Source: a virus. From it: 38,262 bases of DNA. Location of the stretch: positions 1 to 38,262 of IMG/VR virus record IMGVR_UViG_3300035122_000002, one strand, 5' to 3'. Below are positions 6,818 through 14,633 of this stretch, piece by piece (positions within the stretch are counted from its first letter, which is position 1; every line of letters starts with the position of its first letter). The notes below the pieces were generated by a model. It did not search any database. It worked only from the letters and a program-made list of their open reading frames with translations, and was not told where the DNA came from. Made by a program: the position numbers and the translations under genes.

Positions 6818-7618
6818 CTAGTATCCAATTGCAATGTATCTCACTGGGAAATCACCAGGGTTGCCTTCGTCTCCCGCTGTGATCTTCTTAAAACCTGTCG
6901 TGGTGACGTCATAGATATAGCACCCAGCCATGCTATCCGCCCCGGTAGTCGGAGTTCCAACAATCGTGTAGCAGGCATTTGGAAACGGGATATCAAAATT
7001 GTTGACAACATCATTTGCTGATCCGGTTGTGCCGAATTGCAAAATAGTCCCGTCGGTGAATTGCTTACTGCCGATTGGCGCCATATTCAAATTTGCATTT
7101 ATTTCAGATCTCGAGTATGTCTCGCTCTTTGAATATACGTTCAGATTTGTGCGAGATGCCGCCTTGCTTGCGAGGTCGTCCAGGTTCTGACTCTTTTTCA
7201 TGTAGATCAGATCAGACGCTGCTGCAGTTGAGTATGAGCCCTCAAGCTGCCCTTTTGTGATCGCGTTGTTGGACTCAGTAGCATCCGGGAAGCCTGGAGG
7301 CTTCCACCATGTTCCGTCATCAGTCTCAGGATCGTGCCCGGTGTTGCCTTCCTGCTGGCTTTGGTACAGATTCCAGTCTCGACCGATACATACTGACCCT
7401 TTTTTGAATGTGTGCTCATCGTTGTACCCTGTTACACCTGATTCTAGGACCCATTTCAAAGCCAAATACGTGTATTTCGTGAGCCAGTTGTCGAACTCTC
7501 GAACGGGCTTCTGTGTCGAGTTGTACCCGTCATCCTTGATGGCCTGGTCAGGCTCTTCGATTGTAGCGCCTGCTCCGGTAGCCCACTCCGGAAGTTCAGG
7601 GATATCATGTACTGCCAT
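6818..7618 (-). CDS. tail fibre protein with gp53-like C-terminal domain
   Basis: A 266-aa protein. The first 105 residues are homologous to the neighbouring spike (LPEWATGAGATIEEP, KPVREFDNW, GHDPETDDGTWW) and probably anchor both to the baseplate. A short helical linker follows (TKGQLEGSYSTAAASDLIYM, then DDLASKAASRTNL). The C-terminal 85 residues (QFTDGTILQFGTTGS, FPNACYTIVGT, RYIAIGY) match the gp53-like receptor-binding tip of P2-type tail fibres. It recognises the host surface. It follows the DUF2612-like gene, the usual fibre position. Confidence 0.82.
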   Translation of the reverse strand: MAVHDIPELPEWATGAGATIEEPDQAIKDDGYNSTQKPVREFDNWLTKYTYLALKWVLESGVTGYNDEHTFKKGSVCIGRDWNLYQSQQEGNTGHDPETDDGTWWKPPGFPDATESNNAITKGQLEGSYSTAAASDLIYMKKSQNLDDLASKAASRTNLNVYSKSETYSRSEINANLNMAPIGSKQFTDGTILQFGTTGSANDVVNNFDIPFPNACYTIVGTPTTGADSMAGCYIYDVTTTGFKKITAGDEGNPGDFPVRYIAIGY

Positions 7619-7629
7619 TTTTCATCCTT

Positions 7630-8436
7630 CTACCATGGTGTTATTCCTGTGCCGCCGAAATCCCATACTCCGCCAGGATCTACTGTGCCAAGAAATGTTA
7701 TTTTAACGCCTGCAGGCGTTGGAGTTGCACGCTCTATAGCGAGCTTTCTTAGTTCCGAAAGCGAAGGATCTCCAATCACAACTTCCAACTCGCGTACTTT
7801 TCTATTTACGTACACGGGGGGACCCATGCTCGCTAACGTAATTATATCTATATAGTCTGGGGTTGTCACTGCGGAGTAATTCGCCCTGGCTTTAGCATGG
7901 ATGAAGGCACGGAATATATCGTCTGATGCTGGGATAAACGTTTCAGAAATGCTCTGATATCCACTGGCATCAGCTTCGTGCAGGTAGTATTGGGTCTCAT
8001 ATGTTGCTTCACATCCGCCCCACCCGAGCGCGTCCGGATCATCTGAAAATCCGAAATACCCTCCATCGGCGGCATATCGAGCGGGAGCAACTTCCGACCA
8101 CACCCCCCCAGTGAGATTAAAAGAAACCGATACACCTGATGCATCAAAGTAATTGTATGGCTCTGCCGTCGGGTCGTCATCAAAACCAAAATATCCAGAG
8201 CTGTCCGGGTCTCCGAAAGAGGGGCGGATAACATATGGGAGAAGCGCTATGGTATCCAGCACTTCCCCTGTGGCGCCATCTATATATCTGCTATCAACAT
8301 AGTCTGCCTCCCTGGCGTACAGAGAGCGCACCTCATCCAGTGCAATGTTTAGGATGTTGACAAAATTGTCTTTGTCGCGATCTTGCGTGAGTATACGGTC
8401 ATTACCGAGCTGGATGATGTCGATGTCAGGTAACAT
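7630..8436 (-). CDS. DUF2612-like tail protein (baseplate-fibre connector)
   Basis: A 268-aa protein directly after baseplate J. The N-terminus (NDNFVN-like helix, ALDEVRSLYAREADYVDSRYI) and the C-terminal DDIFRAFIHAKARANYSAVT segment fit DUF2612, the positional analogue of P2 gpI or Mu gp48. It links the baseplate wedge to the fibres. The middle contains two related glycine/aspartate-rich units, GYFGFDDDPTA (about residue 81) and GYFGFSDDPDA (about residue 126), not typical of the family and possibly an insertion. It overlaps the baseplate J gene by 11 bases. Confidence 0.72.
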   Translation of the reverse strand: MLPDIDIIQLGNDRILTQDRDKDNFVNILNIALDEVRSLYAREADYVDSRYIDGATGEVLDTIALLPYVIRPSFGDPDSSGYFGFDDDPTAEPYNYFDASGVSVSFNLTGGVWSEVAPARYAADGGYFGFSDDPDALGWGGCEATYETQYYLHEADASGYQSISETFIPASDDIFRAFIHAKARANYSAVTTPDYIDIITLASMGPPVYVNRKVRELEVVIGDPSLSELRKLAIERATPTPAGVKITFLGTVDPGGVWDFGGTGITPW

Positions 8437-9298
8437 TTACTGTGATCCTTTCGCCGGCGATCCTAGCTATCTCATCAACAGCTATTGTGATATTTGCTGT
8501 TCCTGCAGGCGGGTCAACGATATCGACATACAGGCTATCTACCTGATGCCCAGGTACTGAATTTATCGGCGTGAACAGGCGCGAATAGACGACATCCTGG
8601 CCGATCTCGAGGTCACCTCCGTATGCGACAAGAGCGTCTCTGATTGATACCGCTCCGCCCACCGGAAAATCAGAGTCAACAGTAATATTGACCTCGATGT
8701 AGATATTGACGTCGCCTGGACGCGAAAAGCTGATATCGTGGGAGATGCCTTGCGAATCAATGACAGGTATTGTTATATCGCCGTCTGTAGGAGTCCCGGC
8801 GCAAACCTCCTCAAATATCTTTTGTGCTATCTCGTCGCTGTCCCCGTCGAGGACTACAGCGAGTATCGCGTAAGGAGAAATTCCGTCAGGAGATGTTGTG
8901 CTCTCTTTGTTCTCGTAGACTATCGCCTGCGATACGTCAGCAACATCATTGACGATCGCCGCCTGGATTGCTTCTACTGTTCCATTCCCGGCGGCCTCAA
9001 GAGTGGTCCCCCTGCGGTTTCGAAAATCCGCATCACTCTCCCCTTCCTGCCTGACGATCCCGTTCAGGGCGTACAATCTGTCCTGCAGCGTACCCTCGAC
9101 GGCATTTGCATCAAATGCAAGATACCCTATCTCGGCAGCTTCCTCAGTTGTGGCAATCTGCTCGGCAACTATTGCAAAGAACTGATATAAAATACCCGAT
9201 TCTGTATCGTTTAGAGACGTTCCGAATTTAGCCCTGGCGCTCGACAGCATGGCATCAAGCACCTCTTCTGTTCTGCGCCGCGTGAACACGTCAGCCAC
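8426..9298 (-). CDS. baseplate J-like protein
   Basis: A 290-aa protein of the gpJ/Mu gp47 family: a DTESGILYQFFAIVAEQIA helix near the start, LQDRLYALNGIVRQEGESD, FRNRRGTT, and a C-terminal wing that follows IYIEVNITVDSDFPVGG. Baseplate J forms the wedge of contractile baseplates. It follows the gp25-like gene and overlaps it slightly, the usual order. The length is somewhat short but complete. Confidence 0.9.
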   Translation of the reverse strand: MADVFTRRRTEEVLDAMLSSARAKFGTSLNDTESGILYQFFAIVAEQIATTEEAAEIGYLAFDANAVEGTLQDRLYALNGIVRQEGESDADFRNRRGTTLEAAGNGTVEAIQAAIVNDVADVSQAIVYENKESTTSPDGISPYAILAVVLDGDSDEIAQKIFEEVCAGTPTDGDITIPVIDSQGISHDISFSRPGDVNIYIEVNITVDSDFPVGGAVSIRDALVAYGGDLEIGQDVVYSRLFTPINSVPGHQVDSLYVDIVDPPAGTANITIAVDEIARIAGERITVNVT

Positions 9299-9641
9299 CT
9301 TGCACCTCCTCTGCGATAGTGATCAGGCCGTATGCTGTGTTGATTTCAGCATCTACTGTCATGACCCCGTTATCGAGATCGATATTTAGGGAATGGATGC
9401 CGGTGACTTCATCATCATCCAATATGACTCGTCGGAATTCTGCATATACGATAAGCGGCTGTGGTTGCACGCCGAGCACTTTTCCGAAATAATCGACGCC
9501 CTTCTTCCGATTCAGAAACCACTCACCCCAAAATGTAAGCAGGCGCCTCTTTACCCTCTGCCTGAGCGCGTCCTCTCCGTCCACGATCACAACATCTGAG
9601 CCATCGAAAACAATATCATTGTATGAGTCAATGTCTACCAT
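9291..9641 (-). CDS. gp25/gpW-like baseplate wedge protein (DUF2634 type)
   Basis: A 116-aa protein with the hallmark DALRQRVKRRLLTFWGEWFLN segment near residues 24-44, then GVDYFGKVLG. This is the gp25-like wedge found in contractile tails and type VI secretion. The acidic N-terminus and beta-rich C-terminus (MTVDAEINTAYG) are typical. The ATG lies just downstream of the gp138-like gene, and its stop overlaps the start of baseplate J. Confidence 0.88.
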   Translation of the reverse strand: MVDIDSYNDIVFDGSDVVIVDGEDALRQRVKRRLLTFWGEWFLNRKKGVDYFGKVLGVQPQPLIVYAEFRRVILDDDEVTGIHSLNIDLDNGVMTVDAEINTAYGLITIAEEVQGG

Positions 9642-9671
9642 GCTGCTCTCCTATCCTCAAATTATACACCA

Positions 9672-10304
9672 TCATCCAACTGATCCCTTTATGCCATCCA
9701 GCTTTGCCTTCAGCGCAAGCAAAGCGGCTTTAGCCGTCAGGTCCTCATTGTCGATAGTCGTTTTTGTGTTCGCGATCTCTCCAAGGGCTTCGCTCACTAT
9801 GTCCAGCAGTTCAGCGGAGCTGTTCCCAATAGCAACTTTCCCGCTCCCGTCTATCGATATTTCAGTGCCTGAATAGTCCATTGCCGTCTTTCCAGACAAA
9901 GGCTCAACCCAGTCGGAGAACGATGACAAGCCAACAATGGCCATTGCATCGCTGAGGTTGTTGCGCCTGAAATCCAGAGGATCAGGGTCTCCGCCGTTGG
10001 TAAGCCACTCGTCCAGACTGACCTCGGAAAAGACCAACAGACACGGGTCTCCAGCTGATATCGGGAACGTGACCCTGCCCCCTCCGCCCTGCATCACGGC
10101 AATGGGCACATTGCTGATAGTCGGGAGCTCAATAACAGACGTTTCCCCTGTATCCCTATCCCTGGCCGGGTACTTTATCAGCGGCTTGACCGTAGCCTTT
10201 CCAGTTGCGCTGTCAAACGTCTCGATTCGCCCAGGCCTTGAAAAATGGCGAACGGCAAACTGGTAATTCATGGCGTCGATAATGGATTTCACGATATCGC
10301 TCAT
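9672..10304 (-). CDS. baseplate spike, gp138 N-terminal-like
   Basis: A 210-aa protein whose first 120 residues match the gp138 N-terminal OB-type domain: TVKPLIKYPARD, LPTISNVPIAVMQGGGGRV, FPISAGDPCLLVFSEVSLDEW, then DFRRNNLSDAMAIVGL. The middle has beta-type repeats of a spike (GTEISIDGSGKVAIGNSSAE), and the C-terminus is a charged helix. It would form the membrane-puncturing central spike. It overlaps the hub gene by four bases. Confidence 0.85.
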   Translation of the reverse strand: MSDIVKSIIDAMNYQFAVRHFSRPGRIETFDSATGKATVKPLIKYPARDRDTGETSVIELPTISNVPIAVMQGGGGRVTFPISAGDPCLLVFSEVSLDEWLTNGGDPDPLDFRRNNLSDAMAIVGLSSFSDWVEPLSGKTAMDYSGTEISIDGSGKVAIGNSSAELLDIVSEALGEIANTKTTIDNEDLTAKAALLALKAKLDGIKGSVG

Positions 10305-11122
10305 CTCTCTATGACCTCAAGATCGGAATAAAACGCCTGCCCGCGCGAGTCCCCAGTGTGCTTAACTTTCTGGATCCTGAAAACTCCATTTAGTGTAGGG
10401 CACTCAACCTGGACCAGTCGCCCAGGGTTTAGATGGCCGATAAGCCGTGACCGTATCGAGTACATCGGCTTTGTCGTCACCGTGCGATAGTTCTCCTGCG
10501 TAATCCTTTGTGGTACATCAAGCAGGCCGGTTTCATACGTCATCAGAAACATATCCGTTGATATCGGATCTCCCTTTGGCGCCACGTGTAGCTCGTAGTC
10601 CTGGACTGTCCACGTTAAGCCAAATCTGTCAGACAACGATGAGATTGCATCGGCAGCAGGACCAATAGCTGCGAACCCGGCAGACAGGGTATCTGTCACA
10701 TCGGATATATTGACACCATCGAAACCCATGGATTCAGCTATATCCGCAATCATATCCCCCGCTGGCGTACCGGCATCATACGTCTTGGAAATGTTGACAT
10801 TTGATATTGACAAAGCACCGTCATCTGCCTCTATTTTGACAGACGATCTGCTGCCCTCGATTTTCGTCACGTCTCCTACAAAAATAGTCCGCGCTATCCC
10901 GTCATGGCCAGCCCCCAGGACGATGCGGTCTCCCTGTTTGATCTGGGACGTCGTATCATGAGACAGATTGTAGACGACAAGCGTAGCAGAGTTTGCTGGC
11001 TTTCCCCGGTCATCTTTTGATACCTCAAATGAAACCCTGAATGCGGAAAGCTCTACCCCTTCCTCTCCCTTCGGTCCTATTTGTAGCGAAACAATACGAT
11101 TAAACAGCCGCATCAATCTCAT
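10301..11122 (-). CDS. baseplate hub protein (gpD/gp44-like)
   Basis: A 273-aa protein with the layout of phage hub proteins of the late-control-D/Mu gp44 class: FRVSFEVSKDDRGKPANSA, ATLVVYNLSHDT, GDRIVLGAGHDG, then the DVTKIEGS strand and a GLTWTVQDYELHVAPKG segment. It probably caps the tube and holds the spike encoded next. The family assignment comes from these motifs and from its position between the plug and the gp138-like spike. Confidence 0.8.
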   Translation of the reverse strand: MRLMRLFNRIVSLQIGPKGEEGVELSAFRVSFEVSKDDRGKPANSATLVVYNLSHDTTSQIKQGDRIVLGAGHDGIARTIFVGDVTKIEGSRSSVKIEADDGALSISNVNISKTYDAGTPAGDMIADIAESMGFDGVNISDVTDTLSAGFAAIGPAADAISSLSDRFGLTWTVQDYELHVAPKGDPISTDMFLMTYETGLLDVPQRITQENYRTVTTKPMYSIRSRLIGHLNPGRLVQVECPTLNGVFRIQKVKHTGDSRGQAFYSDLEVIER

Positions 11123-11429
11123 CCTGCGAAGCTATTATAATCACGTACCTGCTCGCAAAGTTATCCAATGTTGGCGGCTCATCAGACCCCTCGGAATCAA
11201 GCATTACGATGTCGCCGTCAGGAAGATCGGCACTAACGTAGTTTGTCAATAGCGGAACCCCTGGGATCAGCTTTATAGTGCCTACGATGAGCGCCTTATC
11301 TTCGTCCAATATATCCATCGTCCAGTGCTCTCCAATGACATTCCATACGAATCGAAAATACCCGCTCCAGCCATAGGCGTTAATGCGCTGCATCTGATCA
11401 GGAGCGTCGAAAAGAGTTATTTTTTTCAT
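11100..11429 (-). CDS. phage baseplate plug protein (Pam3 gp18-like)
   Basis: A 109-aa protein matching small baseplate-plug proteins: SGYFRFVWNVIGEHWTMDIL, then an IKLIPGVPLLTNYVSADLPD turn and a terminal ASRYVIIIAS strand. These plug the hub lumen in small contractile baseplates. It sits between the Dit-like protein and the hub, as in Pam3-type gene orders. It overlaps the hub start by 23 bases. Confidence 0.75.
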   Translation of the reverse strand: MKKITLFDAPDQMQRINAYGWSGYFRFVWNVIGEHWTMDILDEDKALIVGTIKLIPGVPLLTNYVSADLPDGDIVMLDSEGSDEPPTLDNFASRYVIIIASQDEIDAAV

Positions 11430-12022
11430 CAGTTTACAAGCTGGAACAGGAATGATGCCCGCTCCTCCTCCTTGGGTGTTGCAGGTTTAGTGGGCTGACG
11501 TCCTGCATTCGTCTGAGACTGCAGCGCACCTTTGTCCGCATCATTGAGCACGTCTGCAGGTATTGCAACTGTTATCGAATTCTGGACATCTATATGCTTT
11601 AGGGTGGCAGCGAACATCATCGCATCAGTTCCATCCTCTACCGATTCAGGCATAGACAGGGATTCAAACGCCATGCTCTCATACACCTTTCTCCTCGTGA
11701 TTACGGTGAAAGGTTCTCGTGAATCATAAAGCTGCTCAAGCTTATCGAACACGTCCTGGACTGTGTTTGGCGGCGTATTTATGGCCCCGCTGATAACGCT
11801 GTATGCCTTGGTCGGGTAATTTGTGACGAACCCACTTATCGCAACAACTCTCTGGCCGTTGACGATCTGGTCCGAAACAGATCCGCTCTCAACAGGGTCC
11901 TCCGGAACGGATGCAGTCCTTGTGTGATTGGCTGCCATCATAAGGTCTGCTTCAATTTGGATTGTGTCAGATTGAAAGATAATATTGCTTGTATTGCTGA
12001 ACAATGTATCAATCAATGCCAT
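11429..12022 (-). CDS. Dit-like phage tail protein
   Basis: A 197-aa protein with the N-terminal Dit-like domain: IQIEADLMMAANHTRTASVP, EDPVESGSVSDQIV, VVAISGFVTNYP, and an FTVITRRKVYESMAFESL strand pair. It connects the tail tube end to the baseplate. The C-terminal 30 residues are polar and proline-rich (GRQPTKPATPKEEERA). Placed directly after the tape measure gene, as expected. Confidence 0.8.
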   Translation of the reverse strand: MALIDTLFSNTSNIIFQSDTIQIEADLMMAANHTRTASVPEDPVESGSVSDQIVNGQRVVAISGFVTNYPTKAYSVISGAINTPPNTVQDVFDKLEQLYDSREPFTVITRRKVYESMAFESLSMPESVEDGTDAMMFAATLKHIDVQNSITVAIPADVLNDADKGALQSQTNAGRQPTKPATPKEEERASFLFQLVN

Positions 12023-12033
12023 GTAATCACCCC

Positions 12034-13566
12034 CTATTCCGAGCTGTATAGATGTCCTGGCATATTAGTAGACAGTCTACTGGCTGCCCGTGCCAAGCTG
12101 TCATTCATGCCAATCTCAGCCTGTCTCCTGACTGCCGTAATGTCGTCCTGCGTCATCCCGGGGCGGGCGTTGACTGTCACGTTTGCGTTGACCGTCTGGT
12201 TAGAACTATACCCCCCGGACAATCCAGACGCAACTGCAGGCTGCATAGTATAAGAGAGCTCAGCATCACCGAACATGTCACCGATCGCGCTGAACGGAGA
12301 TGCAAGCCAGCTTCCTATGCGCTTAAGATTTGCTATCCCTCTCTCTATCGACTCACTCCAGAAGTCTGAAAACTTCTGCCATTTGGCATCCAGCCAGTCT
12401 ACAATGCCGCCGAATTTTGCTTTGACATCTTCCCACGATCCCAGCCACTCTCCGAGCATCGTTTTGCCCTTGCCGGTAAACCACAGGTATAGCTCCTCTC
12501 CAAGGAGCAGCGCTGCTGTAAAAATGGCACCAATGATCGTGCGTTTAAAAACTGCGCTCGTAAAAATAGCTGCAAAGCCCAATGCCTTGATCGCCCCGGC
12601 CAGACGTACAACCATGGCAACCAGAGACGTAATGGCTCCAACAACTGTTACAGATGCCATGAATAGCAGAGCCAGCCCTACCAGCCTCACGGCGTGCTCC
12701 ATCCCGCCCATCGCGTCAACAACTTTTGATACAGCCGAAACAAGGAACCAGAACGCATCAGAAACTGACCTGACAATAATCTTCAGCACATTTAGTGCCG
12801 TGTCAATCCTGCTCTCTAGAAGCTCCTTGTTTGACCTGATCCACTCCGTCATGCCGTCGAGAAGGCTTTGTATCTCAGGCATGAGCTCCGCCCCTATCGT
12901 CAGAGCGATCCCTTTTACAGATGCGGCAGTGCGAAGCATGGCATCGTCGAACTCTTCGGCAGCCCTGACGTTGCGCTCGCTCAATACTGCCCCAAGGTCA
13001 TGTGCTTCCTTGCGCATTTCAGCCATGCCTGCAGATCCATCTTTGAGCAGATTGACCATGCCGGCGCCTTCTGAGTCGAAGAGCTTAAATGCAAGACGGA
13101 GCCTGTCCTGCTCACCTTTGACGTTTTGCATCGCATCAGCTACATCCGATAGGATCGAATCCGCGCTACGCATCTTCCCGGAACTGTCGGTCAGTTTTAC
13201 GCCGAGCTCTGCCAGTGCGTCTTTTGCCTCCCCGGTCCCATTGGCAGCTTCGGCCGCGCGCCTGCTGAACCGCTGAAGGGCCATGTCGACAGCACCTATC
13301 CCAAGGTCCGTAGCATTTTGTGCTGCATAGCGAAGTTCCTGGAGTGCATCTGTTGAGAATCCGATTTTATCCGCAGTCTTTGCTATTTGATCTCCGACTT
13401 CGGATGCTGATTTTGCGAGCCCGAACAAAATGCCTGCAGCAGCAGCCCCGGCATAAGCTGTTACTTTGATGGCATTGTTCACTGTTGCTATGGATGCTTC
13501 TAGCTTTTTCATCGGCTTTTCGTCGATGTCGAAACCCCACACAGTGAGCAGTTCCCGTACGATCAT
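12034..13566 (-). CDS. tail tape measure protein
   Basis: A 510-aa, alanine-rich, largely helical protein. The N-terminus carries FGLAKSASEVGDQIAKTADK and FSTDALQELRYAAQNATDLG, typical of the tape-measure family. The middle has strong hydrophobic helices (LALLFMASVTVVGAITSLVA) that may insert into the host membrane. The C-terminal tail is polar. At about 0.15 nm per residue the length suggests a short tail of roughly 75 nm. It follows the G/GT chaperone gene, the standard order. Confidence 0.9.
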   Translation of the reverse strand: MIVRELLTVWGFDIDEKPMKKLEASIATVNNAIKVTAYAGAAAAGILFGLAKSASEVGDQIAKTADKIGFSTDALQELRYAAQNATDLGIGAVDMALQRFSRRAAEAANGTGEAKDALAELGVKLTDSSGKMRSADSILSDVADAMQNVKGEQDRLRLAFKLFDSEGAGMVNLLKDGSAGMAEMRKEAHDLGAVLSERNVRAAEEFDDAMLRTAASVKGIALTIGAELMPEIQSLLDGMTEWIRSNKELLESRIDTALNVLKIIVRSVSDAFWFLVSAVSKVVDAMGGMEHAVRLVGLALLFMASVTVVGAITSLVAMVVRLAGAIKALGFAAIFTSAVFKRTIIGAIFTAALLLGEELYLWFTGKGKTMLGEWLGSWEDVKAKFGGIVDWLDAKWQKFSDFWSESIERGIANLKRIGSWLASPFSAIGDMFGDAELSYTMQPAVASGLSGGYSSNQTVNANVTVNARPGMTQDDITAVRRQAEIGMNDSLARAASRLSTNMPGHLYSSE

Positions 13567-13593
13567 TCTAGCCTCCTGCTATTCCAAGGTTAT

Positions 13594-14207
13594 TCAGCTC
13601 TTCTCCTGCGCCTCTTGTTGAAGTTGATTTTTGATGTCAAGGGCCCTATTCGCCTTCAGCATGAGCTCAAAAGTATAGTGACGATCAATCTCCTCGACTG
13701 TCGCCACATTTTCAAGCACGAGCCGCCATATAAGCCACTCTTCCTCTACAAGCTTCCACCATCCTGGCCGGCGCTTTGCCGTAGCTTTCCCTGCGCAGTC
13801 GCCATGAGTTCCTGGACTCTCCCACCCCAGTTCGCCCGTACAACTTCTACAGCGAGTTTGACAGGGGTGAACGTCGTATCTTCAAACGATGTCTCCCATG
13901 TTCCTTTTGTGATCGGAGATCCATTGTATAGGCACGACTCCAGCAGGCGCTCCATAACCTCGAGCATTCTGTCGCCTCGAGGACCGTCAAGCAGCATGAG
14001 CGCTGCTTCTGTAAAATCGATATCTGCGTCGATGCCTTTGCTCATGACGTCTGCCATAGACCCACCAGACACAAGCTTTGACAGTGCTGGGACTATTACT
14101 GCCGTCACGTCCTTAAACATCTTCAGCGCGTCAAAACCAGTGAACTTGCGGATTACATACTCCCGCCCGTCAACGATCACAAGTGCCTCGTTTTTTGCAA
14201 GAGCCAT
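13594..14207 (-). CDS. tail assembly chaperone GT (frameshift fusion)
   Basis: The predicted -1 frameshift product of the gene described next. Translation follows the zero frame for 141 codons to GGGAAAG (13785-13791), slips back one base, and reads 63 more residues to the TGA at 13594. The total is 204 aa. The extension contains WWKLVEEEWLIW, VLENVATVEEIDRHYTFEL and KANRALDIKNQLQ, which look like a real T-type domain although the frame has no start codon of its own. This is the lambda G-GT strategy, where both products chaperone the tape measure. Confidence 0.8.
13746..14207 (-). CDS. tail assembly chaperone G-like (short form)
   Basis: A 153-aa protein starting MALAKNEALVIVDGREYVI, coupled by TAATG to the tube gene. 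A FTGFDALKMFKDVTAV helix and the acidic MADVMSKGIDADIDFTEAAL region fit chaperones between tube and tape measure. It ends soon after the slippery heptamer, at QDGGSL. It is expected to be made in excess over the frameshifted GT form. Confidence 0.8.
   Translation of the reverse strand: MALAKNEALVIVDGREYVIRKFTGFDALKMFKDVTAVIVPALSKLVSGGSMADVMSKGIDADIDFTEAALMLLDGPRGDRMLEVMERLLESCLYNGSPITKGTWETSFEDTTFTPVKLAVEVVRANWGGRVQELMATAQGKLRQSAGQDGGSL
13785..13791 (-). promoter_or_regulatory. programmed -1 frameshift slippery site GGGAAAG
   Basis: On the minus strand the zero-frame codons read CAG GGA AAG, giving the X-XXY-YYZ heptamer GGGAAAG, the same heptamer used in lambda G-GT. The downstream -1 frame stays open for 63 codons, while the zero frame stops after 12. 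I did not find a compelling downstream pseudoknot by eye. Confidence 0.8.
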
Positions 14208-14623
14208 TAGCTGTTACCCCCCTGAATTGCATTCGCGTTGTAGAGGTTCATCGTGTACGTCACGTCGCCTGCTTCCTGGCCAAACGCCATGTCTCCCTGT
14301 TGGGACACGTCAGCCACCGCGGTAGCAACGGTCGCAATGCCAGACCCGTCGTTAAAAATTACCGGTACTACCTCGCTGGAAAGTGCCAGCACATCGAGGA
14401 TGGCGACACCTTCGCTCTGCTGGTTGAGAACAATCGTGCATGTTTTGAGGACGTTACGCTTTACCGATCGGCTCTGCTGTCCGTCGGCAGACCGGCGCGG
14501 GGTCACCCTTGCCTCTGCGTCTGCAAACGTAATCGACTCCCATCCGATAATTCTGGTGCCGCCGACGATTAATGAGACCTGGGACGGGTCATATGTCCCC
14601 TGGAACTTGAATTGATCAGCCAT
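14207..14623 (-). CDS. tail tube protein (DUF3277-like)
   Basis: A 138-aa protein of the DUF3277 type: KFQGTYDPSQVSLIVGGTRI, GWESITFADAEARV, then VTYTMNLYNANAIQGG. It follows the DUF3383 sheath and precedes the chaperone gene, the standard sheath-tube-chaperone order of this myovirus group. It should form the rigid inner tube. The length fits the family. Confidence 0.85.
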   Translation of the reverse strand: MADQFKFQGTYDPSQVSLIVGGTRIIGWESITFADAEARVTPRRSADGQQSRSVKRNVLKTCTIVLNQQSEGVAILDVLALSSEVVPVIFNDGSGIATVATAVADVSQQGDMAFGQEAGDVTYTMNLYNANAIQGGNS

Positions 14624-14633
14624 TTATTCCCCC

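Noticed and set aside
12275-13276. Plus-strand frame of 333 codons opposite the tape measure
   Set aside because: Ser/Ala-rich with no ribosome site or family features; shadow of an alanine-rich helical gene.
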